From Pelecanus crispus (taxonomy: Eukaryota > Chordata > Aves > Pelecaniformes > Pelecanidae), in the NCBI RefSeq assembly GCF_030463565.1, contig NC_134655.1, positions 3,112,372-3,176,371 of the forward strand: 64,000 bases of DNA, read 5' to 3'. Under the pieces are notes generated by a model. The model saw only the letters and a program-made list of their open reading frames with translations. It was not told the DNA's origin and did not search any database. The translations under genes were made by a program, and so were the position numbers. Below are positions 52,901 to 61,151 of the stretch, piece by piece; the stretch's first letter is position 1; each line of letters begins with the position of its first letter.

Positions 52901-55900
52901 AACAGAACTAGTCTTTTCTGTTTATCTTCTAAAATCAGCTCTGAAAAGGTAAAACAGAAGGGGAAAAAAGGTGTATTGGTGTATACAGCTAGATGTACAT
53001 AGTTTTGTTCTGAAATAGTAAAAGGGATCAAAGCCTTTTCACGTTCTTCTGCTTATTCTGTGACTAAACAGGGGCATTTCCCAATACAGCCAAAAGTTAC
53101 AGCATGTCTAACACCACATACTGTATACTTCATGAATGTGTAATTACAGGAAGGAAATACTGAAAGAGTAAGTAAGTTTAAAAAAAATTGATGGCAAGTA
53201 TTTTTGGTATTTTAGCTAGAACATTTATGAATCTTTTACACAAGGACTGAATGTCAAATAGTAAATTCAATGCACATACCTTTTTCCACAGGGTTGCTCA
53301 GAGTCACTGAAAAAGAAAAAAAAAAGGTATGTCTACAGAGCAAACAGGATTCCCAGAAAAGTTTGTGACAAATAACATTTCTGCTTGAAACACCGTCATT
53401 TTAGGAAAAGAAGTTCAAATTCCACAGATAAAAAGAGAGCCCACAGTTTAGCATCAAATCAAAAGCCCCCGTAACAATTCCTTGTTTACTCACGCAAATC
53501 ACACCCACAACAAGATGTTCAGTAACTGCTACTTATGCTCTATTTTCCCTTTGTTATAAAATATATTTTGTATGTTTGAACATCAGAAATATGACAAAAA
53601 TAATCCACTGGTGACAGTGATGTGAGAAGATTACCAGGGCTCCTCTAGCAACTGTCAAGCAGCATCTCTGCGCACGTACTTATAAGCGTGTACTTGCAGC
53701 CTGCCTTCTCCTGGTCTCTAGGTGGTCTTGATCCTCCACAGTAAGCCACGCCCCAATGCATTTCTGCATCAGCATAAATAAAAAATTACAAATTGTCTCG
53801 GCTTCAGCCTAGTCAGCAACAAAGGATACACTGTAATGCCTCAATTATTTTTCCACTTCCTGCTAGCAGAGTTTTTACAGCCCCTCACTTTACCATAATG
53901 GTAGGAACAGTCCCTACTAACAGAACCACTTAGAGCAACCAGCAAAGGATACCTTGCTCAGTGTCTACTTCCACCGATTATTTTAAAATCAATCCATTAT
54001 TTTAAAAGCCGTCATCCAAGTTTAACAGAAAAGATGGAGCCATCTTTCTTTAACTGAAAACAGAGCAGTTCTGCGATATCTTGAGAGAATTCTGCTTGGA
54101 AGACAAAGACTGTTCATGGGATGGAAGCCCCTTATATTGAGTCCACAGCCTTGAATCTAATGGTTGTAACTGAAATGCGTTGCTCCTTGCAGGAACAGAG
54201 GAATGAAAGGAAACTAGCGGCCACAGCTCATCTCCCAGAGGCACAGTAATCGTACAAAAGTAAGATCATATTGTTGGAAAACTCAAAGATTTGAGAGATT
54301 GCACATACCAGCGGTGACCCCTTCCATAACTCTGTTAAATTGTACAGAAAAAGAAGCGATAGAGGGATTGGAGCCTTTCACTTCTAGCCTACAGCCAGCG
54401 CCTGAGGAGAGACTCTACTCTTCAAGACTCACTCTATCATCTTACTTGAATAACAAACTTGGAAAACATAAATCAGAGTAGGAACCAAGAGGTCTTGCTT
54501 TTACTAATGAAAGTAGCTTTTCTTAAAACCATGCTAAAAACCAATTTTGATCTGCGAGCTCTATGATACACAACAATGTAAATGAAAAAAGAGACCAAAT
54601 ATTTGCTGCATCTCTGCGCACTCAATTTCAGATGAGCACGACTGTTAGGAAAGCTTTAGTTTTTCCTTTGGTTTGCTGAAAATCAGACTATGACGAGTAC
54701 ATCAGCTTTTCACAAATGCTGCTTGGTTCCCTCCTGAAGTACACGTCGTACTTGCAGCACGGCCTTTCTAAGGATTTTACTTGAGAAAAGAGCAAACTCC
54801 TAAATAAAGATTATAGAAAAGGTTTTAATCGCAGGACACTGGGTCACTGTTCTCATTGTGGCAGCAACCACCAACCAGACATGAAATCAAGGCCTCCTCT
54901 GGAGTATGACTCGCTGGCCATCCCAGTCATGGAAAGTTTAAAACCCAGTATCATGAGCTACCTCCAGGACATCACCCCCACGCTACTTTCAATCCTCAGC
55001 AGTCTGCACAACTAGAGATGACAATCAAGAATCCAAACAGAGCATCTACTATTTACATGCTTGCAACAGCTGAAATAGCAATTCACAATGGAAACCTGAA
55101 AAAAAAAAAAAAGAGAAGCCAACATATAAAGCCTTGCTATGTTAGAAATCTGGACAAGAGATAACATCCTGAGAGCTGGTCTTCAAGTAACTGCATGTGC
55201 CAACAGTTAATGTTCAAATCCTAAAAGAACTAATTTAGTCATTTCAACTTCTGTATAGCTAACCTCCTCCACACACAAATAAAATGCACGAGGGAGAAAG
55301 GTGGGGCAAAAAAACAGACGGGTGTGGGCAAAGGAGTGATTTTAAGCTGTGATTCTAGGCAGTGAGATAAGCTCTGCCAGCTTAACCAGCATTTGCAGAA
55401 TAACACAGGCCCAATCCAAACCCCATTTAAATCAGCAGGGTCTTTTCTAACAGCTGCACTGAGACTTGGAATTAACCAGTGTTAAGTATGACTGAATTTG
55501 CACAGCATGGCAAACAAAGCTTATTTCAAAAGACTGACAATGTTTCAGGAAAACACTCTAGAATTTGTCACATGGTCTAACTGACAGTTACATGTGCCTT
55601 GGAGATTCACATTCTATGTGAATTGTTGAAGGAAACAGCCCACAAGCTCAGAGATGGAATAAAATGTCATGAAGTATTTGGGGGTTTTGCCTAGCTGCCA
55701 ATTAAAACACATCAAAGAAGCTGCCTTTCATTTTAGTCCCCATCGAGAAAAAACAATAGGTCTTACTGCACTGGCAACCCTAACAAAAATCTGATTTAAA
55801 TTTGCTGTGCAGCACCAGAAGGCAGCTCTTTTCACAGAAACGTCTCAAACTACTGTTCTGAGAACTCTGGCTTCCTTTATCTGGCTTACCCTGTCCTGAA

Positions 55901-57123
55901 GGGAAAGAGCCACATGCTCCTCCTCACGATTTCAAAAGTCCTTCAAGCTACCAGCTTTCCTCTCCACCTGACCTAGCAATCCTTTCCTCTAGTAACAGGA
56001 TTTTGCACACATGCTAAGCCAGAACATAACAAACACAAGAAAGCTTGCAACTTACTATACAGTTAAATTGCTACATTAAACTATACAATTACTAGCCAGT
56101 ACCAAATACTTCCTTTCTAAAATTTAGTGTTTTCCATGCTACCATAACAGGTTACTTGACTCATGAACGTGATTTAATGTAACCTATCTTCTTCCTTTTC
56201 AGAATATAAAAAAAATGACCACAACACAGGGCATATACTGATTTTTGTTACTGCTTAAACCAGAAACCGCATCTGAACGTTATCCCACGGCGCCGATACG
56301 GACCTTCACTGTGGGTATAAATCTCCCCGTCTTCACAAACGCCACCTCCCCGGCTGACATGAGGACATACATGAGAGACTCGTGACTAAGTAAAAGAACC
56401 CACAGCACCTCGCCAGCCCAGCCAGGATACAAATTTGATGGAAAACCAGGACAGCGCACTGTGAAAGCGCCCCTAATTAACCCCATCCTGGGCTTGGCTC
56501 GTACTGAAGCGTTTCTGCACATGCACCTGGCCCCGTTTGGGTGCGCCTGCTGCACCCAGGGCGATTAGGCCCTGTGGGAACACTCGCCAGCTGAAAGCCC
56601 TGCTCGGGTTTGCAGCCCCGACGGGCTCCGACGCCAGCGGCACCCCAGCCAGCCGGCCCAGCAACGCCTCTTCCTCCGGCACAGGCAGCGAGGGGGAGGA
56701 AGAGGAGAAGGGAAAGAAGAATTCGTCCCAGCTGCGGGGAAGCACGGGGGGCTGCGCCCGCATCCCCCGGCCAAAGGCGACTCCTGCCTCGGGCACCCTT
56801 ACGGAGCGGCACCGGGAGGGGAGCGCAGCGCAGCCCCCAGGGAGGGCGGGCTCCGGCGGGGACCCCCGGCCCGCGGAGCCCCCGAGCCCCGCCGGTGCTG
56901 AGGCGCGGCCCGGGGGCGGGACAGGGCCCCGCTCCCCCCCGACACCGCCCCCCGCCCGCCCGCGGCGCTCACCCAGGCACAGCTCGCAGACGTAGGCGTA
57001 GTAGGACCAGAGGACGACGAGGGCGATGATGAGGACGGGCAGCCAGGCGAAGGCCCGCTGGCAGCACCGCAGCCCCCGCGACAGGGCCATCACCGCTCGC
57101 CTCAGCCCGGCCGCATCGGGCAT
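40823..57123 (-). CDS. ZDHHC15: ZDHHC15 coding span (10 traced exons): DHHC palmitoyltransferase
   Basis: Ten exons (57123-56973, 53306-53280, 49922-49828, 48264-48144, 47301-47232, 46603-46571, 45485-45365, 43701-43569, 42300-42174, 40932-40823) join in phase to 988 coding bases. The product is a four-pass membrane S-acyltransferase that attaches palmitate to cysteines of client proteins, typically in the Golgi/endosomal system. Visible features: TM1 about 28-44, TM2 about 62-78, Cys-rich zinc domain 136-166 with catalytic DHHC at 161-164 (Cys164), TM3 about 177-198, TM4 about 217-236, a TTxE-type motif as STLE (248-251), and an [16 protein letters not shown] PaCCT-like segment (265-280). 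The QNPLLANEE tail block separates ZDHHC15 from its paralogues ZDHHC2/20. The C-terminus is incomplete: exon 10 ends at a good donor and the last exon is uncertain. Human protein is 337 aa (recalled). Confidence 0.95.
40933..42173 (-). other. ZDHHC15: ZDHHC15 intron 9
   Basis: Starts GTAAGTA, ends CCATGCAG. Contains a short CR1 tail at about 41187-41293. Confidence 0.85.
41187..41293 (-). mobile_element. CR1 3'-end fragment
   Basis: AGAATCATAGAATCGTTTAG then GTTGGAAAAGACCTCCAAGA, continuing to ACTAAACCAATCAAGGGTAG, is the complement of the CR1 3' terminus, about 100 bp, sense to ZDHHC15. Its start (CTACCCTTGATTGGTTTAG in element sense) is shared with the tail of the 52.7-kb element. Confidence 0.9.
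42174..42300 (-). CDS. ZDHHC15: ZDHHC15 coding exon 9
   Basis: A 127-bp exon after TGTGTGTAG, donor TCTAG|GTAAGT. Codes E251 to S293: [20 protein letters not shown] then [20 protein letters not shown]. Includes the PaCCT-like Asn/Phe motif needed for fold in DHHC enzymes. Confidence 0.96.
42301..43568 (-). other. ZDHHC15: ZDHHC15 intron 8
   Basis: Starts GTAAGTC, ends GTGTGTAG. Nothing recognised. Confidence 0.85.
43569..43701 (-). CDS. ZDHHC15: ZDHHC15 coding exon 8
   Basis: A 133-bp exon after TTTTCAG, donor TTAG|GTAAGT. Codes [20 protein letters not shown] (207-226), the rest of TM4, then [14 protein letters not shown] and the first base of E251, giving the STLE form of the TTxE motif. 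Confidence 0.97.
43702..45364 (-). other. ZDHHC15: ZDHHC15 intron 7
   Basis: Starts GTAAGTT, ends TTTTCAG. Bases 44213-45364 belong to the inverted-duplication arm; the duplication breakpoint at 44213 falls about 510 bp upstream of exon 8. Confidence 0.85.
44213..45629 (-). repeat. Right arm of inverted duplication (within ZDHHC15)
   Basis: Reverse complement of 1-1723. This copy sits in the intact gene, in phase between exons 6 and 8, so it is the likely parent. It lacks the 306-bp segment found in the left arm. Similarity ends at 44213 on one side; the match runs to at least 45629 on the other, limited only by the window edge. Confidence 0.95.
45365..45485 (-). CDS. ZDHHC15: ZDHHC15 coding exon 7 (duplicated exon)
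   Basis: A 121-bp exon after GTTCTCTAG, donor ACA|GTAAGT. Codes W166 (last base) to T206, [16 protein letters not shown] followed by TM3. The same 121 bases occur inverted at 145-265. Confidence 0.97.
45486..46570 (-). other. ZDHHC15: ZDHHC15 intron 6
   Basis: Starts GTATGTC, ends GTTCTCTAG. Its last 144 bases (45486-45629) match the left edge of the window in inverted form. Confidence 0.85.
46571..46603 (-). CDS. ZDHHC15: ZDHHC15 coding exon 6 (catalytic DHHC)
   Basis: A 33-bp exon after CTTTTCCAG, donor CATG|GTATGT. Codes I155 (split) [10 protein letters not shown] and two bases of W166. This tiny exon holds the whole active site DHHC. Residue 155 is Ile (AT|A) where human has Met as recalled. 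Confidence 0.95.
46604..47231 (-). other. ZDHHC15: ZDHHC15 intron 5
   Basis: Starts GTAAGTT, ends CTTTTCCAG. Nothing recognised. Confidence 0.85.
47232..47301 (-). CDS. ZDHHC15: ZDHHC15 coding exon 5
   Basis: A 70-bp exon after CCTTTCAG, donor CTAT|GTAAGT. Codes G132 (part), [22 protein letters not shown] and two bases of residue 155. Carries the first CxxC and CHHCxxC zinc ligands of the DHHC domain. Confidence 0.96.
47302..48143 (-). other. ZDHHC15: ZDHHC15 intron 4
   Basis: Starts GTCAGCC, ends CCTTTCAG. Nothing recognised. Confidence 0.85.
48144..48264 (-). CDS. ZDHHC15: ZDHHC15 coding exon 4
   Basis: A 121-bp exon after TGCTTCTAG, donor GGAG|GTCAGC. Codes [20 protein letters not shown] then [20 protein letters not shown] (92-131), the cytosolic linker before the Cys-rich domain. 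Its third positions and flanks are richer in CpG than neighbouring exons. Confidence 0.95.
48265..49827 (-). other. ZDHHC15: ZDHHC15 intron 3
   Basis: Starts GTAAGAG, ends TGCTTCTAG. Nothing recognised. Confidence 0.85.
49828..49922 (-). CDS. ZDHHC15: ZDHHC15 coding exon 3
   Basis: A 95-bp exon after TTTTTTTTAG, donor AAG|GTAAGA. Codes [20 protein letters not shown] then [11 protein letters not shown] (61-91). TM2 followed by the conserved TYWKSIF(T)LP motif of the ZDHHC2/15/20 group. Confidence 0.96.
49923..53279 (-). other. ZDHHC15: ZDHHC15 intron 2
   Basis: Bounded by GTATGTG and TTTTTTTTAG. Contains the long CR1 element at about 51857-52785, inserted antisense to the gene. Confidence 0.85.
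51857..52785 (+). mobile_element. 5'-truncated CR1 LINE with open reverse-transcriptase-derived frame
   Basis: From about 51860 an unbroken frame (to the TAG at 52669-52671) reads [20 protein letters not shown], later [38 protein letters not shown] and [20 protein letters not shown]. This is the C-terminal part of CR1 ORF2 from the (F/Y)ADD catalytic box onward. The 3' tail follows (GGTTAATGGTTGGACTGGAT ... AACCTAAACGATTCTACGG). The upstream RT and endonuclease parts are missing, so it is not autonomous. The usual Phe of FADD is Cys here. It lies antisense in ZDHHC15 intron 2. The left boundary is approximate. Confidence 0.93.
53280..53306 (-). CDS. ZDHHC15: ZDHHC15 coding exon 2 (27-bp microexon)
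   Basis: A 27-bp exon between TTCTTTTTCAG and GTATGTG coding V51-V60 ([10 protein letters not shown] with split ends), matching the human VTVLSPAEKV luminal loop between TM1 and TM2. Phase fits exons 1 and 3 exactly. Confidence 0.92.
53307..56972 (-). other. ZDHHC15: ZDHHC15 intron 1
   Basis: Starts GTGAGC at the exon 1 end and finishes TTTTTCAG. The first part lies in the CpG island; the rest shows only an A-run at 55099-55112 and nothing else recognised. Confidence 0.85.
56973..57123 (-). CDS. ZDHHC15: ZDHHC15 coding exon 1
   Basis: Codes residues 1-50 plus one base; donor CTGG|GTGAGC. The ATG at 57123 gives [11 protein letters not shown] before [10 protein letters not shown]; human has MRRGWK before MALSGGLRCC (recalled), so a short leader before the second Met is expected. 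The second in-frame ATG, at 57090, is an alternative start. The hydrophobic [17 protein letters not shown] is TM1. Confidence 0.92.
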
Positions 57124-57350
57124 CGACTGCGCGGGGCTGAGCGGCGGCGGGGGGGGGGAGGCGCGCGCGGCGCTCGGAGCTCGGCTGAGCCGCCTGGCGG
57201 GCAGCGGCGGGGCGGGGCTGGGCGCGGCGCTGCGGCGCCCCCTGGCGGCGCGGGCGGCCACCGCGGACGGGACGGCTGGAGGCTGCGCTCGGCAGGCCCG
57301 GTGGGGCGGGCGCAGGCCGCGGTGCCTCCTTAGCTTGCCCTAATTTAAGT
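57124..57350 (-). promoter_or_regulatory. ZDHHC15: ZDHHC15 promoter / 5' UTR in CpG island
   Basis: CpG-dense sequence continues from about 56560 through exon 1 to about 57350. GGGGCGGGGC-type GC boxes lie around 57200-57225 and 57300-57310. No TATA box is seen. The start site is inferred. Confidence 0.75.
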
Positions 57351-57849
57351 TCACGTGCGGTGGTCAGACTCCCGTGCCCGTCCCTGGCACAGCTGTCCTT
57401 GCCTCTGCCAGAAACACCCCGCGGAGAGCCCACGTTAGCTTTTCCTGCCATGGTCGCATCCCTGTGGCAGTTCACGCGTCCGATGTACTCGCGTGTCTTT
57501 CCTCTGCGCTCGCTCTGGCTGACGAATCTCTCTTCTGAAAGCTCTTTTGACTGGTAATCGTGCAATTCTGTACTTCGTTCTATCGAGCTTATCCGGTTTT
57601 CTTGCAGGACGATCTCTCCTCTGCGCCGACACCACCGGCTTCGTGCTGCTCTCGCATTTCCTAAGCGCAAACCGCGGTTACTCGTGAATGTACGTGGGAA
57701 GAGCAGATTCAAGACAACCTGTGGAATAGAACGAGTATCCCCTCCAACGTCCTGGTAACATGGAATTCCATGTCAAAAAAAAGAAGAAAAAAAAAAGAAA
57801 AAGACCAGCCCACCCCACTCCCCCAGTCTGCTCCACAACCCCCTTTGAA
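57351..57849. other. Upstream flank of ZDHHC15
   Basis: Moderately GC-rich sequence leaving the CpG island, ending in an AAG/A-rich patch at 57774-57803. No exon recognised. Confidence 0.5.
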
Positions 57850-57859
57850 TTCCTGTAGG

Positions 57860-58190
57860 AATCCCCCTCATTTCCACATCCAGTAACATCTTTTGAGTTA
57901 AGGCTTCAGTTAATTAAATTCACTGTATTGCCTCTGTTAAGGAAATTAATTTTCTCATCAAGAGAGCAATTTATCTAACAGAATGTACTTCTGATAAAAC
58001 CCTGGTGTAATTTACCACACTTCCAGTCACCTCTTTGTTCATCAGGTTTCTTCCTCAGAATTTGTTCTAAAACTTTCCTTGTTGCTGGTGTCAAACTTGC
58101 AGGCTGTCCTGCCTCTAGCAACTTTTCTCTCTTTTTGAGTATAGGTACCGCATTTGCCCTTTTCCTGCCCAAATCCCTGAATTTACACAT
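57860..58190 (-). mobile_element. Old CR1-like reverse-transcriptase fragment
   Basis: On the - strand, RKRANAVPILKK...SLTPATRKVLEQIL followed by HQGFIRSTFC and further on RGNTV track the CR1/L3-type RT consensus (ANV.PIFKKG....YRPVSLTSV.GK.LEQIL; QHGF..GRSC; KG..VDVVYLDF). The frame is decayed. Boundaries approximate. Confidence 0.6.
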
Positions 58191-58574
58191 CACCTACAAA
58201 TCCTTAAACCACACTCGTAATTCCATATTTAGTTCTTTTGATATTTTAAGACGGAAATAACCTACAACCTCCGATTTTCTCAAAAAATTTGTTCAGTAAT
58301 GAGGTGACAGCTGTCTTAACCTCTTCTCTAACCCTGCTCACAGTCTATACGGTCACTGTTCTCCTCTCCCTCAGGCTCTTAAGCTCTTTCTTTAATACAA
58401 AACCTGAACTCTTTGGCACTTGTTTTAATTTTCTGTGTGTGGTCCAGCCTAACCAAGCTTTTGGTCAGTCCCTGCTGTAGCAAAAGTGCTTTGCAGATAC
58501 CGTAACATATGTTGGCCTGAGCTGCCTGTAACCCTAAACACGAAATCTCAGACATCTGACTTACCTGAGTTTTA

Positions 58575-58613
58575 TATGTATATACATATATATATATGTA
58601 TATATATGTATAG
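58575..58613. repeat. TA-rich microsatellite
   Basis: Alternating TATG/TATA units, about 39 bp, able to fold back on itself. Confidence 0.9.
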
Positions 58614-61129
58614 TCGGTGGAAAGAGAAGTGCCCCCTTCCGCAGCATTCAGGGAGGGGATTCAGGACACGTATACTCGATGTTTGGAGGATTTGGAAGAG
58701 GAAGATATGAATGCCCGCTTGCTTTCTCCTCCTTCCCCACACTGCGTAAGAGCTGAGAAGCCAACATTTTTGCCAGCAATACGTTTTACAAACGGCAAGA
58801 TTTAAAAATCATTCTTCTGAGCTAAATTGCTACCTGAAGCAACCAAATCTCCTCTCCTGAAATCTCAAAAACTGCTAATCATATAGATGGGAGGCACAGC
58901 ACGTCCCTGATACATTTTTCTTGCGTGTGTGTATATAAAGCAGGAAGGCAACCTCTCCGACAGATAGCAATGGAACACTGTAAAAGTGAGCAGACGTTTT
59001 CAGATAATGCCTCTGTAAATAAAGTTAAGCCTATTTTTTTTGTTCAACAGCCAGTTTTTCTGTGTCCTAAGATCCACATGGATTATCTTCAAAATTCTTT
59101 TGTTTCATGGGCTTCCAGGGGAGACTTAGTCATATAAACATGAGCTCATCCAAGGGAAGAGATTCCCAAATACAGCTCTTTAAAACAAAAATAATCATGC
59201 GACCTTGAAATCTTGTGATTCTTATAATGTATTTTTTGCACTTGTGGTTCAACTGGTAGCTCCCCATTTGAAATTGCCAGCTGGAGTTAAATATGACTGG
59301 TATAAGGTACCTGGTGCCCTTTCCAGAAATCAACACTACACATGTTATTCAAAAATAAATGTTGAATCTTCAAAATAAAAGTTGAGCTTCAGCCAATTTT
59401 GCAAAGTAAAGAAAGTCCCCTCTGGATGTGCAGCCTTGCCGGGCTCCACAGCAACTACTACAGTTGCAAGTAGCCCGACTTAAGAGACTGGTTTAGGAAG
59501 ACATGGGATTATCCTAAGTAATATCTGTATCTTCAAGTTTCATTCTGCCCGTGAGCAGTTTCCTGCTAATATACATCACACACAACTCTTTAAACAAAGA
59601 AGCAAACTTCTGCAGAGTTCAGAAAGCTGTGATTTCATCCACACGTGTAACTAGGCTGTTTAAAACTACTGTCGAAGACTGCAGCACTAAGGCAGGCAGA
59701 TAAGAAAATCAAGTACAGCTTTAGGCTGATTTAAATAAGGCTTATCATCATCATCATCGGCTTTTTCTCAAAAACCATTAACCTTTTGGGTGCTCAAAGA
59801 AAGGAAGGTGGTGGTGACTCACCAGTGCCATGGAGACTCTGGGCATCAGGAAACACATCATTATGAAGAGCTGTAGTCTGAAGACTAGAGGAAGACTGAC
59901 ACCAGCTGAGATGGCACTGGCTTTGTCGTCGGTCCAAAAAAGAGCTAAAATACATCAGGAAACAATATAAACTCAGGAAATAAATGCTGGTTTTTACAAC
60001 AATTTCCCTCTTGCAGAAAATCCCAAAGGACTACATGTACCAATTTCACTGAAATGCTGTCTTTTATATGAGAAAAAGCTCTTAAAAAATTACAACATGG
60101 TAGAAAACGCTTAATTGTCCTGTAAAAAACCACAACTGGAAAATGCAGTTTATATTTCCAGTATTGAATGTGAAACTGTGCACAGACTACAGTATGCATT
60201 TCAAAATTATATTCTAATCCAGAAAATCAAGGTTGCGAAAGTTACTTTCCCCACTGTTCATTTCAAAATCTTGCTTAAGCTTGTAATATATGCAAGCCCT
60301 GAAAGTATGTGGAAAGATAGCTACAAAGCGGTCGTAATGAGCCAAACCTTGTGAAGATCTAACTTTTCAAACTACTTTTGACCTAGCGTGCGTAAAATAA
60401 AGGTGTAACTTTTTTTATTGTCAGACATATTTATATCTGGGTAGGTTACACATGGTTTTGCTTATCAATGGTGGAGATATCCAAGGAAATGTGATAATCC
60501 ATGACTTAAAAAGGGAACCAAAGATGACACCATCTCGCAGCTGAGAGCCCTGGCTTCTGACCTCCCTGCTGATCTGAAAAAGGTTTGTGGGCCTAAAGGC
60601 TGGCCCGTTCTGTCATTTATTGTAGGAAAACGCAGCAACCCTCCCTTCCTTGATCATATCTTGGACTACCACATACCGTACTTGTAGGTAAGTAGATAAA
60701 TCTTACAACACACGCTAAATCTAATCGTATCAGATTTGGGCTTTGTATCAAAAATGCTGCACCCCAGCTCCCGCAGAGGAGTTAGCCCAAGCTTTTTCAG
60801 AAGAATGGAAATTAAACAGCTGATTGCAGAGGTAAAAAAAGAGAGCTGGTCCAAGGATTGGCCATGCGGAGCTCCGTAACTACCGATTAATATCTTGGCT
60901 GTCATCCAGGTCGTTGTGGGTAGTTACTGCAGCACGAACCACAGCTTACACAGTTTTCAACGGCAGTGGCAGTTTTTGCTGTAGCTGGAGTTTTTCAGTA
61001 GCCTTCACGGTTCGTTTCAAACAGGTCAGAATTCAGCAATTCTTGTTTGATTGCTGTCATATCAGAAAGTTCAAAGGACTACTGGGCCAAAGAATCAGGA
61101 TTAAGGAATCCTTTTAAAAAGAAAAAGTC

Positions 61130-61151
61130 GGTGCAACTGATCAGTTGCACC
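61130..61151. repeat. Perfect 22-bp palindrome
   Basis: GGTGCAACTGA at 61130-61140 is immediately followed by its exact reverse complement to 61151; five outer bases (AAGTC at 61125-61129 and GACTT at 61156-61160) also pair after a 4-base bulge. No known site recognised. Confidence 0.9.

Larger units (their letters stand above)
56560..57350. promoter_or_regulatory. CpG island at the ZDHHC15 5' end
   Basis: About 800 bp with very high G+C and many CpGs, flanked by AT-rich DNA on both sides and covering ZDHHC15 exon 1 and the start of intron 1. Long overlapping open frames here in several frames are a by-product of the base composition. Confidence 0.8.

Noticed and set aside
56473-57261. Long - strand frame continuing through the ZDHHC15 exon 1 donor and extending upstream
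   Set aside because: Only 57123-56973 matches ZDHHC15; the rest is GC-rich intron or 5' UTR, and the GTGAGC donor is used to keep phase with exon 2.
56969-57712. 247-codon - strand frame near the ZDHHC15 promoter
   Set aside because: Out of frame with ZDHHC15 exon 1 and compositionally biased; no recognisable domain.
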